The notes: generated by a model from the letters alone, not told the origin. Positions 1 through 9,507 are shown, numbered from the stretch's first letter. The stretch is DNA of 64,000 nt from Xanthomonas arboricola pv. guizotiae (GCF_002940205.1 NZ_MDSK01000028.1:1-64000); one strand, 5' to 3'. Program-made: numbers and translations.

Positions 1-210
1 CCAAAGCGCACTAGGGATCTCGTTGCGACGTGTCATGCCGGCAATGTTGTCGCCGACTCAACAGAATTCAAGGGTTTTGTTAGCCGCTCTTAGTTCGACG
101 CCGGCCAATGCGCCATATCGAATGCATGCATGGCTCAAAATGATGCCTCCCACGATTGGCCAAATACCAGAGTTAGCAGACTCGCGACACGGCGTTGTCT
201 TGAGTAAGTG
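1..210. other. Left edge, no supported gene
   Basis: I see no recognisable coding region here. One short open frame on the plus strand (about 23 to 214) encodes 63 residues that match no family I know and has no convincing ribosome-binding site. Base composition is visibly lower in GC than the rest of the window and resembles that of the DUF6881-like gene that follows, so both may belong to one acquired segment that continues to the left. Confidence 0.5.
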
Positions 211-507
211 TTAGGCCTTCACCGGTGCATGAGCCGCCCACAGGCTCTCAAATATCTGAGCGCTGATGCAAACTCCATTGAACTCGGATGATTGGTTGAC
301 CTCCGCAAGTGGAGGTATTGCAGTGCTGCTTAGTTCGGTCCCAGGGGAGTTGATGTGCCGGGTCGCAAAACCGACCTTGCCATCTAGGAAGAACTCAAGT
401 TTGCGGATCTCGCAGCGGTGGTGATCAAGCTCCAACACCAACCGTGTCGGCTCATCGATATTTTGATGCTTCCACTCAACGTCAATGTATTTCACGTGAC
501 CTGACAC
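211..507 (-). CDS. DUF6881-like small protein, possible immunity-type
   Basis: A 98-residue cytoplasmic protein with no signal peptide or membrane segment. The pattern KYIDVEWKH near the start, then LVLELD, EIRKLEFF, DGKVGFATR and IPPLAEVN, is what I recall for the DUF6881 family, a small single-domain family often found beside contact-dependent or polymorphic toxins, where an immunity role has been suggested. That assignment is from memory of the family and no toxin gene is visible here. The gene is clearly lower in GC than its neighbours, with more AT-ending codons, which suggests acquisition or a remnant of a larger locus beyond the left edge. It ends about 40 bp from the acyltransferase gene on the same strand. 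Function unknown. Confidence 0.6.
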   Translation of the reverse strand: MSGHVKYIDVEWKHQNIDEPTRLVLELDHHRCEIRKLEFFLDGKVGFATRHINSPGTELSSTAIPPLAEVNQSSEFNGVCISAQIFESLWAAHAPVKA

Positions 508-544
508 CTGTTGGCAAGGCGCATGGGCGCCACTAGACGCTCAC

Positions 545-1174
545 CTACAGCGTATCGCGATGCTTGCCGCGCCACGGCCGGTACCAGGTGCGGATGGCGG
601 CGATATCGGCGGCCATGTCGGTGCCGGTCCAGAACGGCTCGCCAATGCCCACGGTCTTGCTGGGGTAGTCGAAATACACCGGCAGGATCGGCACCTTGGA
701 ATCGGAGGCAATCTTCCAGAAGCCGGCCTTCCAGTGCTCCACCCGCTTGCGGGTGCCCTCGGGGGTGATCACGTACCACATCTGTTCGGAATTGCGGATC
801 AGCCGCACCGCCTGGCCGATGGTGCCCTGCGGCGAGCTGCGGTCCAGCGGGATGCCGCCGAGCTTGCGCAGCAGCGGGCCCAGCGGCCACCAGAACAGCT
901 GCGCCTTGCCCAGCACGCGCACGTCGAAGCCCAGCGCGAACTTGGCCGCAAAGCCCAGGAAGCCGTCCCAGTTGGACGAATGCGGGGCGACGATCATCAC
1001 CAGCTTGGGTTCGTCGGGCAGCCGGCCGAGCAGGCGCCAGCCGGTCAGACGCAGCGCCGTGCGCCCCAGCCAGCGGCCGAAGCGGCCATGGGCGCGTGGC
1101 ATTCTGGGTGGAGAGGGCTGCAGCAGGATGTTGGCCTGTGTTACCGGTGGCAACGACGGGTCGGTGTGACTCAC
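545..1174 (-). CDS. Lysophospholipid acyltransferase family protein (PlsC-like)
   Basis: A 209-residue protein of the glycerophosphate/lysophospholipid acyltransferase superfamily. The catalytic HX4D motif is seen as HSSNWDG around residues 65-71, followed by a FVEG/PEGT-type substrate-binding block read as ITPEGTRKR, and by an ILPVYFDY strand. This short subgroup lacks the long N-terminal membrane region of true PlsC, and its acceptor is unknown; it could acylate a phospholipid or another lipid. The N-terminal 20 residues are polar and poorly conserved, so a start a few codons downstream is possible. It lies 2 bp from the peptide-release-factor-like gene on the same strand and the two are probably co-transcribed. 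Confidence 0.85.
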   Translation of the reverse strand: MSHTDPSLPPVTQANILLQPSPPRMPRAHGRFGRWLGRTALRLTGWRLLGRLPDEPKLVMIVAPHSSNWDGFLGFAAKFALGFDVRVLGKAQLFWWPLGPLLRKLGGIPLDRSSPQGTIGQAVRLIRNSEQMWYVITPEGTRKRVEHWKAGFWKIASDSKVPILPVYFDYPSKTVGIGEPFWTGTDMAADIAAIRTWYRPWRGKHRDTL

Positions 1175-1176
1175 GC

Positions 1177-1608
1177 TTACTCCCAGTGGGACGCAGAGCG
1201 TCCACGCTTGATATGGCTGCGCTCACGCTTGGCATCCAGCCGCCGCAGCTTGGCACCATGACTCGGTTTGGTGGCGACCCGGCGCTTGGGCACCGACAGG
1301 CAGGCACTGATGATCTCGACCAGCCGCTCGCGTGCATCCTCGCGGTTGCGGTCCTGGGTGCGGAAGCGCTGCGCGTCGATCACCAGCACGCCATCGGCGG
1401 TCATGCGCCGGTCGCGCCGCGACAGCAGCCGCGCGCGCAGGGGCTCGGGCAGCGACGGCGACCCGGCCACGTCGAAACGCAGCTCCACCGCGGTGGAGAC
1501 CTTGTTGACGTTCTGCCCGCCCGCGCCGCTGGCGCGCACGAAGCGCTCGACGATCTCGCTGGGCGGGATCGTCAGGCTGGGGGTGATCTGGATCGGGTCG
1601 CTGGCCAT
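1177..1608 (-). CDS. arfB: Alternative ribosome-rescue peptidyl-tRNA hydrolase ArfB
   Basis: A 143-residue homologue of ArfB (YaeJ), which enters stalled ribosomes lacking a stop codon and hydrolyses the peptidyl-tRNA. The catalytic GGQ motif lies in the segment RASGAGGQNVNKVSTAVELR (residues 26-45), as in class-I release factors, but the stop-codon recognition domain is absent, as expected for the family. The C-terminal tail (SHGAKLRRLDAKRERSHIKR) is strongly basic, matching the tail that ArfB inserts into the empty mRNA channel. The start MASDPIQI is chosen because upstream codons in the frame look non-coding and would cross the DUF2059 gene, which runs the other way. Length is typical for the family. 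Confidence 0.92.
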   Translation of the reverse strand: MASDPIQITPSLTIPPSEIVERFVRASGAGGQNVNKVSTAVELRFDVAGSPSLPEPLRARLLSRRDRRMTADGVLVIDAQRFRTQDRNREDARERLVEIISACLSVPKRRVATKPSHGAKLRRLDAKRERSHIKRGRSASHWE

Positions 1609-1702
1609 CGGGCCGATTGTATCGGCACCGGCGTGGACGCGCGCGCGAACGCCGGCTTCCCGTATGCTGCGGCCGGTTCCCCCGACTGTGCAGGATGCTC
1701 CG

Positions 1703-2248
1703 ATGACACCGCCCCGTTCCGTTGCCGCCGCCCGCGCCTTGGCGCGCCGCCTGATCGTGCTGGCCGCGCTGGCGCTGGCCACGCCCGCCGCGTTTGCGCA
1801 GGCGCCCAGCGATGCCGACATCAACCGCCTGCTGGCTGCCTCACGTGCGCAGACCATGCTGGACACGATGCTGCCGCAGATCGAAGCGATGCAGCAGCAG
1901 CAATTCGCCCAGCTCACCGCCCAGCGCCAGCTCAATGCCGACCAGCAGGCCCAGCTGCAGCGCATTCAGGAGCGCACCCGCCAGACAGTGCGCAAGGCGT
2001 TGTCGTGGTCGGAGCTGCGCCCGATGTATGTGGACATCTACAAGCGCTCGTTCTCGCGCGAGGACGTGCTGGCCATGGCCGAGTTCTACGAGAGCTCGGC
2101 CGGCCAGAGCCTGCTGGACAAGACCCCGGCGCTGACCCAGAACCTGATGGGCGCGATCCAGCAGAAGATGCTGCCACTGTTTGCCGACCTGCAGAAGGAT
2201 CTGGAAAAGATCGTCAATGAGCCGGCGGCGGCACCGCAGAAGCCCTGA
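1703..2248 (+). CDS. DUF2059 domain-containing periplasmic protein
   Basis: A 181-residue protein. It starts with a basic-hydrophobic signal peptide ending LALATPAAFAQA (cleavage after about residue 33), so the mature protein is periplasmic. The body is helical, rich in Gln (the stretch IEAMQQQQFAQL), and carries the DUF2059 signature YVDIYKRSFSREDVLAMAEFYES, followed by a phenylalanine/leucine repeat. No catalytic motif is visible and the family has no established role. ATG at this position is preferred over an out-of-frame ATG 8 bp upstream because it gives a full signal peptide. It is divergent from arfB; the 94-bp space between them must hold both promoters. The C-terminus is a short Ala/Pro tail. 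Confidence 0.85.
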   Translation: MTPPRSVAAARALARRLIVLAALALATPAAFAQAPSDADINRLLAASRAQTMLDTMLPQIEAMQQQQFAQLTAQRQLNADQQAQLQRIQERTRQTVRKALSWSELRPMYVDIYKRSFSREDVLAMAEFYESSAGQSLLDKTPALTQNLMGAIQQKMLPLFADLQKDLEKIVNEPAAAPQKP

Positions 2249-2313
2249 AGGGCGGGGAATGGGGAATGGGGAATCGGAACAGCGTGCCTGCTGCGGCGGT
2301 TGCTGCTTGCGAC

Positions 2314-2349
2314 GGTGGCGTTGGTGGCGTTGGTGGCGTTGGTGGCGTT
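2314..2349. repeat. Four tandem copies of a 9-bp unit GGTGGCGTT
   Basis: Four exact copies of GGTGGCGTT lie end to end downstream of the DUF2059 gene. The intergenic tract has no coding frame I trust. Such a tract is a plausible variable-number repeat. Confidence 0.9.
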
Positions 2350-2398
2350 GACGATGATTGCGCCAACCCGCTTGTCCCACTCGGTGAGGAGGCGCTTG

Positions 2399-2437
2399 GC
2401 CCCTCTCCTGCGGGAGAGGGGTTGGGGTGAGGGTACG
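2399..2437 (+). repeat. 39-bp REP-like hairpin element, copy A
   Basis: The element has a 9-bp stem (CCCCTCTCC / GGAGAGGGG) with a four-base loop, followed by a G-rich tail ending GGGTACG. Exactly the same 39 bases occur in opposite orientation at 38290-38328. It sits between convergent genes (DUF2059 protein and truC). This is a typical position for REP-type extragenic palindromes; it may also act as a terminator, though no T-run follows. Confidence 0.85.
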
Positions 2438-2494
2438 CTTGCGCGGATCTTCAGCAGATCCAGTGGGCTGGTTGACCGTTAGCCGCATACCGCA

Positions 2495-3265
2495 TCAAGC
2501 CGTCTGCACCGCTCCCAGCGCGGCCACCTGCCACCCGAACAATGCGCAGGCCTTGGAAAATTCAACGTCCAGCGGTGCGGTGACGCTGATGCGCCTGCCG
2601 TCGGCCGGGTGCGGAAACTCCAGGCGCTCGGCGTGCAGCAGCATGCGGTGGATGCCGAGCATGCGGAAGCTGCGGTTGTGCCGGCCATCGCCGTGGCTGG
2701 TGTCGCCGATCATGTGGTGCGACAGGTGTTTCATGTGCCGGCGGATCTGCCGGAACCGCCCGGTCTGCGGCTGGCAGCGCAGCAGCGCATAGCGCGAGGT
2801 GGCAAAGCCGGTGGACGGGATCTCCAGCTCGCCGGTGGCCAGGCGCTGGAAGTGCGTCACCGCCGGCTTCTTGACCGGCTTGCCGGGGCCGCCGTCCAGA
2901 TCGTGGTCGACGATGAAGCACTCCTCGGCCGGCCAGCCGCGGCACACGGTCAGATAGTCCTTCTCCAGCTCGCCGGCCATCAAGGCCTTGCCCAGCGCGC
3001 TGGCGGCCTCGCGGTCGAACGCCAGCAGCAGGCAGCCGCTGGTCGCGCGGTCGAGCCGGTGCACCAGGAAGATCGACCGGCCCAGCTGTTCGCGCAGGCG
3101 GTCGGCCAGGAAGTCGTCCTCCCCGCGCGCCAGCTTGCTGTCGTGGACCATCAGGCCGGCGGGTTTGTCGACGACGGCCAGGGCCTCGTCCTGGAAGAGA
3201 ATCTGCAAGTGCTTGGGGGATGTACTCACCGGCGGATTATCCGCGTCGTCGACACCGCATGCCAC
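2495..3265 (-). CDS. truC: tRNA pseudouridine(65) synthase TruC
   Basis: A 256-residue RluA-family pseudouridine synthase. The catalytic aspartate is in HRLDRATSGCLLLAF (Asp72 from this ATG). Downstream blocks PAVTHFQRLATGE, TSRYALLRCQPQTGRFRQIRRHM and IGDTSHGDGRHNR match Escherichia coli TruC more closely than RluA, C or D, and there is no S4 RNA-binding domain, also as in TruC. The target would be U65 in the T-stem of certain tRNAs. The first 12 residues (MACGVDDADNPP) are not conserved; a GTG start 36 bp downstream, giving VSTSPKHLQILFQDE, fits the family start equally well. It is separated by about 110 bp from the O-methyltransferase upstream. Confidence 0.88.
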   Translation of the reverse strand: MACGVDDADNPPVSTSPKHLQILFQDEALAVVDKPAGLMVHDSKLARGEDDFLADRLREQLGRSIFLVHRLDRATSGCLLLAFDREAASALGKALMAGELEKDYLTVCRGWPAEECFIVDHDLDGGPGKPVKKPAVTHFQRLATGELEIPSTGFATSRYALLRCQPQTGRFRQIRRHMKHLSHHMIGDTSHGDGRHNRSFRMLGIHRMLLHAERLEFPHPADGRRISVTAPLDVEFSKACALFGWQVAALGAVQTA

Positions 3266-3376
3266 TGCGCCGCCGCGCCGTTACGCCATCGACTGCACCC
3301 GGGCGTTGGCAGCGCATGTGGCGCATGCCAGTGACGCGCCTTGGGGCGTAAGGGCGTGGCGCGTAGCGGCGCGCAC

Positions 3377-3967
3377 TCAGGCCGCGCCGCACACCGCCAG
3401 CAATTCGCCCTTGCCCACCGGCACCACGCTGCAGGTGACTGCCGGATCGTCAGCCAGCAGCGCGGTGAATGGCGCCAGTTCGTCGGCATGCGAGAGTGCG
3501 TTGTCGACCACCAGCAGGCCGCCGCCGCGCAGCACGCGGCGCAGTGCCGGCCACCAGCGCACGTACTCGCCACGCGCCGAATCCAGGAAGACCAGATCGA
3601 TGCTGGCGCTGGCGGCCTGGGTCAGCCACGTGCCGCCGTCGCCGTGCACCACCTCCACCGACGCGGCCAGGCCGCTGCGTGCAAGCGTGGCCTGCGCCAG
3701 GCCCACCTTGTCGGCCGCAAGCTCCACCGTGGTGACGTGCCCACCGATTGCGGCGGCCGCTTCGGCCAGCCACAGCGTCGAATAACCGTTGGAGGTGCCG
3801 ATTTCCAGCACGCGCCGCGCAGCGGTGGCGCGTACCAGCACGGCCAGCAATTGCCCGGTGTCGGGCGTGATATTGAGCATGCGCCGGCCACGCTCCGGCT
3901 GGTGCGCATCGTTGTCGCTACCGAACCGCGCCAGTTCATCCTTCAACGCCTGCAGATCGATCATCAC
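3377..3967 (-). CDS. Class I SAM-dependent O-methyltransferase (family 3)
   Basis: A 196-residue enzyme of the O-methyltransferase family 3 (caffeoyl-CoA OMT-like) group. The SAM-binding motif I is VLEIGTSNGYSTLWLA (residues 52-67), motif II TTVELAADKVGLAQA follows, and IDLVFLDSARGEY carries the family metal-binding region; GGGLLVVDNALSHAD is the DN motif that completes the divalent-cation site. The substrate cannot be told from sequence. It stands between truC and ubiB on the same strand, with about 95 bp to ubiB, so it may be read with ubiJ-ubiB, but nothing links it to ubiquinone methylation. The alternative start is the second Met, one codon downstream. Confidence 0.85.
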   Translation of the reverse strand: MMIDLQALKDELARFGSDNDAHQPERGRRMLNITPDTGQLLAVLVRATAARRVLEIGTSNGYSTLWLAEAAAAIGGHVTTVELAADKVGLAQATLARSGLAASVEVVHGDGGTWLTQAASASIDLVFLDSARGEYVRWWPALRRVLRGGGLLVVDNALSHADELAPFTALLADDPAVTCSVVPVGKGELLAVCGAA

Positions 3968-4062
3968 TACCTCGCCGGGGACGGCTTCGTCATCGTGCCG
4001 CTGCAGGCGCTGCCGCTACCCAGCCGGATGCGGCAGGCCACCTGTCGCAGTGCTTGAGTGCT

Positions 4063-5736
4063 TCAGCGCCGCAGCCAGGCGACCAGCAGGGCCACCGAGC
4101 CGGCCGCGCCGCTGACCCAGCTCCACACCGGCACCGTGCCCAGGTACCAACCATCCGGGTGCAGGCCATACAGCACGGCAGCCACCACCAGCAGGCCGCT
4201 GCCGGTGATGGCAGTGACCACGCGCGTCTGCAGCTTGCGCAGGCTCAGGTCCAGCGCGCGCAGCTCGGCCGAGCGGATGTCGAGCTGGTGGCGGCCTTCC
4301 ACCTGCTGCTTCAACCAGCTGTGCACCAGGCGCGGCATGTCCGGCGCATGGGTCATGATTTCCGGCAGGCGCTTGCGCAACTCGCCGAGCACGCGGCGTG
4401 GGCTGTAACGCTCGCGCAGGATGCGTTCCAGCACCGGCCGCGCCACCGCCCAGATATCCAGCCTGGGGTCGAGCTGGCGGCCGACTCCTTCGATGTTGAG
4501 CAAGGTCTTCTGCAACAGGATCAGCTGCGGCTGCAGGGTCAGTTCGTAGCGCTGGGCGACGCGGAACAGCTTGATCAGCACTTCGGCCAGCGAAATCTCC
4601 GACAACGGCCGGGTGAAGTACGGCTCGCACACCGAGCGCGCGGCCGCTTCCAGTTCGTCGATGCGCACGTTGTCGGGCATCCAGCCCGCCTCCACGTGCA
4701 GCTCGGCCATGCGGCGGTAATCCTTGTGGAAGATCGCCATGAAGTTCTCGGCGAGGTAGTACTGATCCTCCTGCGAGAGCTGGCCCATGATGCCGAAATC
4801 CAGCGCGATGAAACGCGGATTGAGCCGGCGCTCCGGGTCACTGTCGACCCAGATGTTGCCGGCGTGCGCATCGGCATGGAAGAAGTTGTCGCGGAACACC
4901 TGCGTGTAGAACACCCGCACGCCCTTGGCCGCCAGCGCCGTGCGGTCGATACCGGCCGCATCGAGCCTGGCGATGTCGTCGGACGGAATGCCGTACACGC
5001 GCTCCAGCGTGAGTGCACGCTCGGCGGTGTGCGACCAGATCACCTCGGGCACGTACAGATCGTCCGAGCCTTCCCAGAACCGGCGCAGCACGCTGGCGTT
5101 GGCGCCTTCGCGCTGCAGGTCGAGTTCGGCCGACAGGGTGCCTTCGATCTCGGCCACCACTTCGCGCGGCCGGATCTTGTCCGCGCGCGGGTGGGTGCGT
5201 TCGACCAGCGTGGCCAGCGACTGCAGCAACGCGATATCGGCATCGATCTGGCGCTCGATGTCCGGGCGCAGCACCTTGACCACCACCTCGCGGCGCACGC
5301 CGTTGGCATCCGGCGGCAAGGTGGCCGCGTGCACCTGCGCGATCGAGGCCGAGGCCAGCGGCACGGTGTCGAATGCGGCAAACGCCACGCTCACCGGCAG
5401 GCCCAGCGCGCGCTCGACGATCAGCCGCGCCGCTTCGCCGTCGAAGGGTTTGACGCGGTCCTGCAGCAGGGTCAGTTCATCGGCCACGTCGGCCGGAATC
5501 AGGTCGCGCCGGGTCGACAGGATCTGCCCGAACTTGACGAAGATCGGCCCCAGTTCCTGCAACGCCAGCCGCAGCCGCGCACCGCGCGATTGCGCGGCGA
5601 TTTCGGCACTGGCGCGCGGCACGAACGGCTTGGCCAGGCGCAGCCAGCGCTCGGCCGGCGTGTCCTGCAACAGGTCGTCCAGGCGGTAGCGCAGGATCAC
5701 CCGGCCGATGCGGCTGGCCCGCAGCAGCGCCTTCAT
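4063..5736 (-). CDS. ubiB: UbiB, ABC1/AarF atypical kinase for ubiquinone biosynthesis
   Basis: A 557-residue member of the UbiB/ADCK family. Diagnostic features are the KxGQ motif ([16 protein letters not shown], near residue 70), the Ala-rich loop that replaces the kinase P-loop ([12 protein letters not shown]), VVKVLRPDI with the invariant Lys, and the catalytic/metal segments [11 protein letters not shown] and [13 protein letters not shown]. Two hydrophobic helices at the C-terminus (about 500-557) anchor it in the inner membrane. UbiB proteins are needed for the hydroxylation steps of ubiquinone synthesis, apparently through ATPase activity rather than protein phosphorylation. The gene overlaps ubiJ by 4 bp, so the two are translationally coupled. 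Confidence 0.95.
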   Translation of the reverse strand: MKALLRASRIGRVILRYRLDDLLQDTPAERWLRLAKPFVPRASAEIAAQSRGARLRLALQELGPIFVKFGQILSTRRDLIPADVADELTLLQDRVKPFDGEAARLIVERALGLPVSVAFAAFDTVPLASASIAQVHAATLPPDANGVRREVVVKVLRPDIERQIDADIALLQSLATLVERTHPRADKIRPREVVAEIEGTLSAELDLQREGANASVLRRFWEGSDDLYVPEVIWSHTAERALTLERVYGIPSDDIARLDAAGIDRTALAAKGVRVFYTQVFRDNFFHADAHAGNIWVDSDPERRLNPRFIALDFGIMGQLSQEDQYYLAENFMAIFHKDYRRMAELHVEAGWMPDNVRIDELEAAARSVCEPYFTRPLSEISLAEVLIKLFRVAQRYELTLQPQLILLQKTLLNIEGVGRQLDPRLDIWAVARPVLERILRERYSPRRVLGELRKRLPEIMTHAPDMPRLVHSWLKQQVEGRHQLDIRSAELRALDLSLRKLQTRVVTAITGSGLLVVAAVLYGLHPDGWYLGTVPVWSWVSGAAGSVALLVAWLRR

Positions 5737-6377
5737 GCCGCAGCTCCGGCCGCGCGCAGGCGCGCCACGCGTGCGGCCAGCCGTTCGACGTCGTCGCGCA
5801 GTTCGTCGACATCGTCGTGAAAGGCGTCCAGTTCGGCGCGCGGCACCACGTCGCGCGATTCCTCGGTCACGAATTCGGCCGCGCTATGCGCCAGATCCAC
5901 CGCGCTGCGCCGCGCCTGCTGCAGCGCTGCACGCACCGCATTGGCGATCTGCACGCCGAGGATCTCGCCGAACACCGCCACGAACGGCAGCTGCCAATCC
6001 GGATCGAAGCGGCCGGCCAGTTGCTGCAGCTGGCGCGCCAGCTCGGCATCGCCGGAGACCTTGAGCCGCCCGGCCGGTGCGCCGCTGCGGCGCGCGTTGG
6101 CCAGGAACGGCAGCTGGCCGAGCAAGCCGGCCAGGCTGCTGCGCACAGCCAGGTCCGGCTCCTGCGCCTGGTCCACCGGGCCCACCAGCAAGCGGCGCTC
6201 GTGCACGCGGATCTGCACGGCCAGCGCAGGCGCCTCCAGGGTCAGTGCGATGCGTTGGCCTTCCAGTGGCAGCAGGGCATCACGGGTATCGGGGTCCAGT
6301 GCCAGCGCGCGGTTGAGCGCGGCTTGCAGGGCCTGGCCGGCGAGCGGCTTGAGTGAGTTGAACAGGGATCCGGGCAT
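5733..6377 (-). CDS. ubiJ: UbiJ, SCP2-domain ubiquinone accessory factor
   Basis: A 214-residue protein with an N-terminal SCP2-like lipid-binding domain (about residues 10-115; pattern [15 protein letters not shown], then [12 protein letters not shown]) and a C-terminal helical, coiled-coil-prone tail ([19 protein letters not shown]). UbiJ binds ubiquinone intermediates and helps to organise the soluble Ubi complex together with UbiK. Position immediately upstream of ubiB, with a 4-bp overlap, repeats the ubiE-ubiJ-ubiB order of many gammaproteobacteria, but ubiE is not next to it here. Its start faces ddlA across a 193-bp divergent region that must hold both promoters. Confidence 0.9.
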   Translation of the reverse strand: MPGSLFNSLKPLAGQALQAALNRALALDPDTRDALLPLEGQRIALTLEAPALAVQIRVHERRLLVGPVDQAQEPDLAVRSSLAGLLGQLPFLANARRSGAPAGRLKVSGDAELARQLQQLAGRFDPDWQLPFVAVFGEILGVQIANAVRAALQQARRSAVDLAHSAAEFVTEESRDVVPRAELDAFHDDVDELRDDVERLAARVARLRAAGAAA

Positions 6378-6570
6378 GGGCGCATTCTACCGTCCCCGCA
6401 TGTCGCCACTGCTTGACGGTGGTGTGGCGAGTGCAAGCCGGAGGCCGGGGTGGCGACCATGACAGGGCGCCTTGCGGCCAGGCCGCGTGCGTCGATCATC
6501 CAGGACTTCCTTCGGCACGCCTGCCGCGGGCATGCTGGCGACCTCATCACGCAGGTGGCAGGAGCAGGCA

Positions 6571-7677
6571 ATGCGCAAGATCCGGGTCGGTCTCATCTTC
6601 GGCGGCAAATCGGCCGAACACGAGGTCTCGCTGCAATCGGCGCGCAACATTCTCGATGCGCTGGATCCGCAGCGCTTCGAGCCGGTGCTGATCGGCATCG
6701 ACAAGCAGGGCCAGTGGCACGTCAACGACCCCGACCGCTTCCTGCTCAATGCCGACGACCCGGCCCGCATCGCCCTGCATCGCAGCGGTCGCGGCGTGGC
6801 CCTGCTGCCGGGCGCGCAGCAACAGCAGCTGCGCCCGACCCAGCCGGAGCAGGCGCTGGCACAGATCGATGTGGTGTTTCCGATCGTGCATGGCACGCTC
6901 GGCGAAGACGGCTCGCTGCAAGGGCTGCTGCGCATGGCCAATCTGCCCTTCGTCGGCTCCGGCGTGCTCGGCTCGGCGCTGGCGATGGACAAGGACCTGG
7001 CCAAGCGCGTGCTGCGCGATGCCGGGCTTGAGGTGGCGCCGTTCGCCTGCTTCAACCGCCACAGCGCCGCACGTGCCGACGTGGATGCATTGATCGCGCA
7101 ATTGGGTTTGCCGTTGTTCGTCAAACCGGCCAACCAGGGTTCGTCGGTCGGTGTCAGCCAGGTGCGCAGTGCCGACACATTTGCCGACGCGCTCGCATTG
7201 GCGCTGGCGTACGACCACAAGGTACTGGTGGAAGCGGCGATCGCCGGGCGCGAGATCGAATGCGCCGTGCTGGGCAATGCCACCCCGCAGGCCAGCGTGT
7301 GCGGCGAAGTGGTGGTGCACGACGCGTTTTACTCCTACGAGACCAAGTACATCAGCGAACACGGCGCCGACATCGTGATCCCGGCCGACATCGATGCGCA
7401 GACGCAGCAGCGCATCCAGCAGATTGCAGTGCAGGCCTACCAGGCGCTGGACTGCGCCGGCATGGCGCGTGTGGACGTGTTCCTGTGCGCCGATGGCCGC
7501 ATCGTGATCAATGAAGTCAACACATTGCCGGGCTTCACCCGGATCAGCATGTATCCCAAGCTCTGGCAGGCAAGCGGGCTGGACTACCGCAGCTTGATCA
7601 CGCAGCTGATCGAACTGGCACTGCAACGGCATGCTGACGATCAGCTGCTGCGCAGCTCCGTCGAGCCAGGCGCATGA
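6571..7677 (+). CDS. ddlA: D-alanine--D-alanine ligase
   Basis: A 368-residue ATP-grasp enzyme that joins two D-alanines for peptidoglycan precursors. N-terminal motif [19 protein letters not shown], the ATP-grasp segments [19 protein letters not shown] and [11 protein letters not shown]-like region, and the C-terminal metal site [19 protein letters not shown] are all intact. The length and the long omega-loop region ([17 protein letters not shown]) fit the DdlA type. The ATG at this position is chosen because GGAG lies 6 bp upstream; the frame is open for 33 more codons but those are not family-like. It overlaps the GNAT gene by 4 bp. A second Ddl in the mur/fts cluster would be expected elsewhere in the genome. 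Confidence 0.95.
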   Translation: MRKIRVGLIFGGKSAEHEVSLQSARNILDALDPQRFEPVLIGIDKQGQWHVNDPDRFLLNADDPARIALHRSGRGVALLPGAQQQQLRPTQPEQALAQIDVVFPIVHGTLGEDGSLQGLLRMANLPFVGSGVLGSALAMDKDLAKRVLRDAGLEVAPFACFNRHSAARADVDALIAQLGLPLFVKPANQGSSVGVSQVRSADTFADALALALAYDHKVLVEAAIAGREIECAVLGNATPQASVCGEVVVHDAFYSYETKYISEHGADIVIPADIDAQTQQRIQQIAVQAYQALDCAGMARVDVFLCADGRIVINEVNTLPGFTRISMYPKLWQASGLDYRSLITQLIELALQRHADDQLLRSSVEPGA

Positions 7678-8156
7678 GCCAGGCCCGTGTGCGCGCCGTG
7701 CAACCTCACGACCACGGCGCACTGCTTGCGCTCAACAATGCGCATGCCACCGAGCTGTCGCTGCTGGATGCCGAAGGGCTGGCTGCATTGCTGCAACTGG
7801 CGTGGCACGCACGCCTCGTCGCGCCGGCGGATGGCCTGTTGATCGCGCTGGATCAAGGCGCGGCCTATGCCAATCCGAACTTTGCATGGATGGCGCAGCG
7901 CTTCGCGCGCTTTGCCTACATCGACCGCATCGTGATCGCGACGCATGCGCAGCGGCGCGGGCTTGCCAGGCAACTGTATGGCGAACTCATCCACGCCGCG
8001 CGCGCGGCGGCGCAACCGCGCCTGGTCTGCGAGGTCAACCTGCTCCCGCCCAATCCGGCGTCGCTGGCGCTGCATCTGCAGCTGGGTTTCCTGCCCGTCG
8101 GCGATGCGTTGCTGGGCAACGGCAAGCATGTGCAATATTTCGAAAAACTGCTTTGA
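7674..8156 (+). CDS. GNAT family N-acetyltransferase
   Basis: A 160-residue single-domain acetyltransferase. The acetyl-CoA binding motif A is seen as [24 protein letters not shown] (R/Q-x-x-G-x-G/A), preceded by the acidic strand YANPNFAWM, and followed by motif [22 protein letters not shown]. The pattern resembles the small-molecule acetyltransferases described as GCN5-related proteins of unknown substrate. The ATGA overlap with ddlA suggests co-translation, but a functional link with cell-wall synthesis is only an inference from position. Confidence 0.85.
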   Translation: MSQARVRAVQPHDHGALLALNNAHATELSLLDAEGLAALLQLAWHARLVAPADGLLIALDQGAAYANPNFAWMAQRFARFAYIDRIVIATHAQRRGLARQLYGELIHAARAAAQPRLVCEVNLLPPNPASLALHLQLGFLPVGDALLGNGKHVQYFEKLL

Positions 8157-8191
8157 AACAGATGCGATTCAACGATGGAGCGTCTATAACG

Positions 8192-8227
8192 CACATGGCC
8201 CGCCTCCTTGCGGAAGCGGGCCATGTG
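8192..8227. terminator. Perfect 12-bp stem-loop between convergent genes
   Basis: CACATGGCCCGC and its exact complement GCGGGCCATGTG are separated by a 12-base loop. The hairpin lies between the GNAT gene (plus) and the DUF1328 gene (minus), where a bidirectional terminator is expected. No T-run follows on either side, so factor-independent termination is uncertain. Confidence 0.55.
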
Positions 8228-8273
8228 AGCGTCGACCGGCAGCGCCGCTGCCGTGACGTATCGCAGCTAGGCG

Positions 8274-8432
8274 TTATACCTTGCCGCGACGGAACATCGA
8301 GATCACAGCCAGGATCAGGAACACCACGAACAGGATCCAGGCGATGTTGGTCGCCGCACCGGCGATACCGCTGAAGCCCAGCACGGCGGCAATGATGGCG
8401 ATGACGAAGAAGATGATGGCGTAATGCAGCAT
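8274..8432 (-). CDS. DUF1328 small membrane protein (YtjA family)
   Basis: A 52-residue protein made of two hydrophobic helices: [17 protein letters not shown] and [17 protein letters not shown], separated by a glycine/alanine turn ([10 protein letters not shown]), ending with the basic RRGKV. This is the DUF1328 (YtjA) architecture, a small inner-membrane protein often seen in stress-related loci, with no known activity. The start ATG at MLHYAII is clear; the open frame upstream encodes a basic, non-conserved extension. Members of the family are almost always 52-60 residues, as here. Confidence 0.92.
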   Translation of the reverse strand: MLHYAIIFFVIAIIAAVLGFSGIAGAATNIAWILFVVFLILAVISMFRRGKV

Positions 8433-8496
8433 GGCAAGGATTCCAGAAGTTGTCGTGCCGAATCGGCGCAGACGTATCCTGAAGATGCGGCGGTCT

Positions 8497-9507
8497 TTAT
8501 CGAGTGATGGCGATGTCGTTGGAAGATGAGGATCGCAGCCGTTGCAGCCCCTCTTCGATGCTGACCTGCGGCACATAGCCGAAGTCGCGACGTGCCGGCT
8601 CCATGCTGTACCAGTGCGGCGTGCACAGCTGTTCCACCAGAAAACGCGTCAACGGCACTTCGCCAGGCAGACGCAACAGTGGCCACATGGTCTCGCAGAT
8701 TGCACCGATTCTGTACGCGGTCTTGAACGACAACGAACGCGTCACCGCGGGAGCATCCACCGCGGCCAGCAGGCGATTGAGCAACTCGCGCATCGGCAAG
8801 GGCTCGCCGTTGGAGATGAAGTACGCCTTGCCCGCACACGCAGCACCTGCAGCCAGATGTGCGAACGCATCGAAATGCGCCTGCGCGGCGTTGTCGATGT
8901 AGGTGCTGTCCACCAGGTTGCTGCCATCGCCGACCATGCGCAAGCGGCCGGCGCGCGCACGCGCGGCCAGGCGCGGCAACAGATGATTGTCGCCCGGGCC
9001 CCAGATCAGGCGCGGACGCAAGGCCACCGTCGCCAGTTGCGCATCGTTGGCCGCCAGCACCGCGCGCTCGGCGATCGCCTTGGTCGCCGCGTACGCCGCG
9101 CGCAGATCTTCGCCATAGGGCACTTCGTCGGCACCCAGGCCTTCCACCGGATTGGTGGCGCGATGGGTCACGCTGGGCGTGGAGGTATAGATCAGGCGCG
9201 GCACACCATTGGCCCGACACGCGTCGAGCACGTTCTGCGTGCCCACCACATTGGCCTGGTGATAGCTGTCGTAGCTGCCCCACGCACCGGCCTTGGCGGC
9301 ATTGTGGAAGACCGCATCGATGCCGGCGAAGGCATGCCGCACCGCCTGCGGATCGGCCAGGTCGCCACGGATCTGGCCCACGCCCAAACTCTGCAGCACC
9401 GGGTAATCGCCGCGCTGGAAACTCACCACCTCATGCCCACGCGCGATCAAGCCGCGGCACAACGCCTGGCCAAGAAAGCCACCACCACCGGTTACCAGGA
9501 TGCGCAC
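8497..9507 (-). CDS. oleD: OleD, 2-alkyl-3-oxoalkanoate reductase
   Basis: A 336-residue extended short-chain dehydrogenase. The Rossmann motif is [17 protein letters not shown] (residues 4-20), and the catalytic Tyr-x3-Lys is YAATK within [24 protein letters not shown] supplies the preceding serine/threonine. OleD reduces the beta-keto acid made by OleA to the beta-hydroxy acid, using NADPH, which OleC then converts to a beta-lactone. The assignment rests on the family and on the position immediately downstream of oleC, with oleB and oleA further upstream on the same strand. Alone, the protein could be called only an NAD-dependent epimerase/dehydratase. Confidence 0.9.
   Translation of the reverse strand: MRILVTGGGGFLGQALCRGLIARGHEVVSFQRGDYPVLQSLGVGQIRGDLADPQAVRHAFAGIDAVFHNAAKAGAWGSYDSYHQANVVGTQNVLDACRANGVPRLIYTSTPSVTHRATNPVEGLGADEVPYGEDLRAAYAATKAIAERAVLAANDAQLATVALRPRLIWGPGDNHLLPRLAARARAGRLRMVGDGSNLVDSTYIDNAAQAHFDAFAHLAAGAACAGKAYFISNGEPLPMRELLNRLLAAVDAPAVTRSLSFKTAYRIGAICETMWPLLRLPGEVPLTRFLVEQLCTPHWYSMEPARRDFGYVPQVSIEEGLQRLRSSSSNDIAITR

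Noticed and set aside
4054-5820. Open frame of 588 codons on the plus strand
   Set aside because: It runs opposite ubiB, whose motifs and overlap with ubiJ are intact. Composition is His/Gln/Arg-rich and not family-like.
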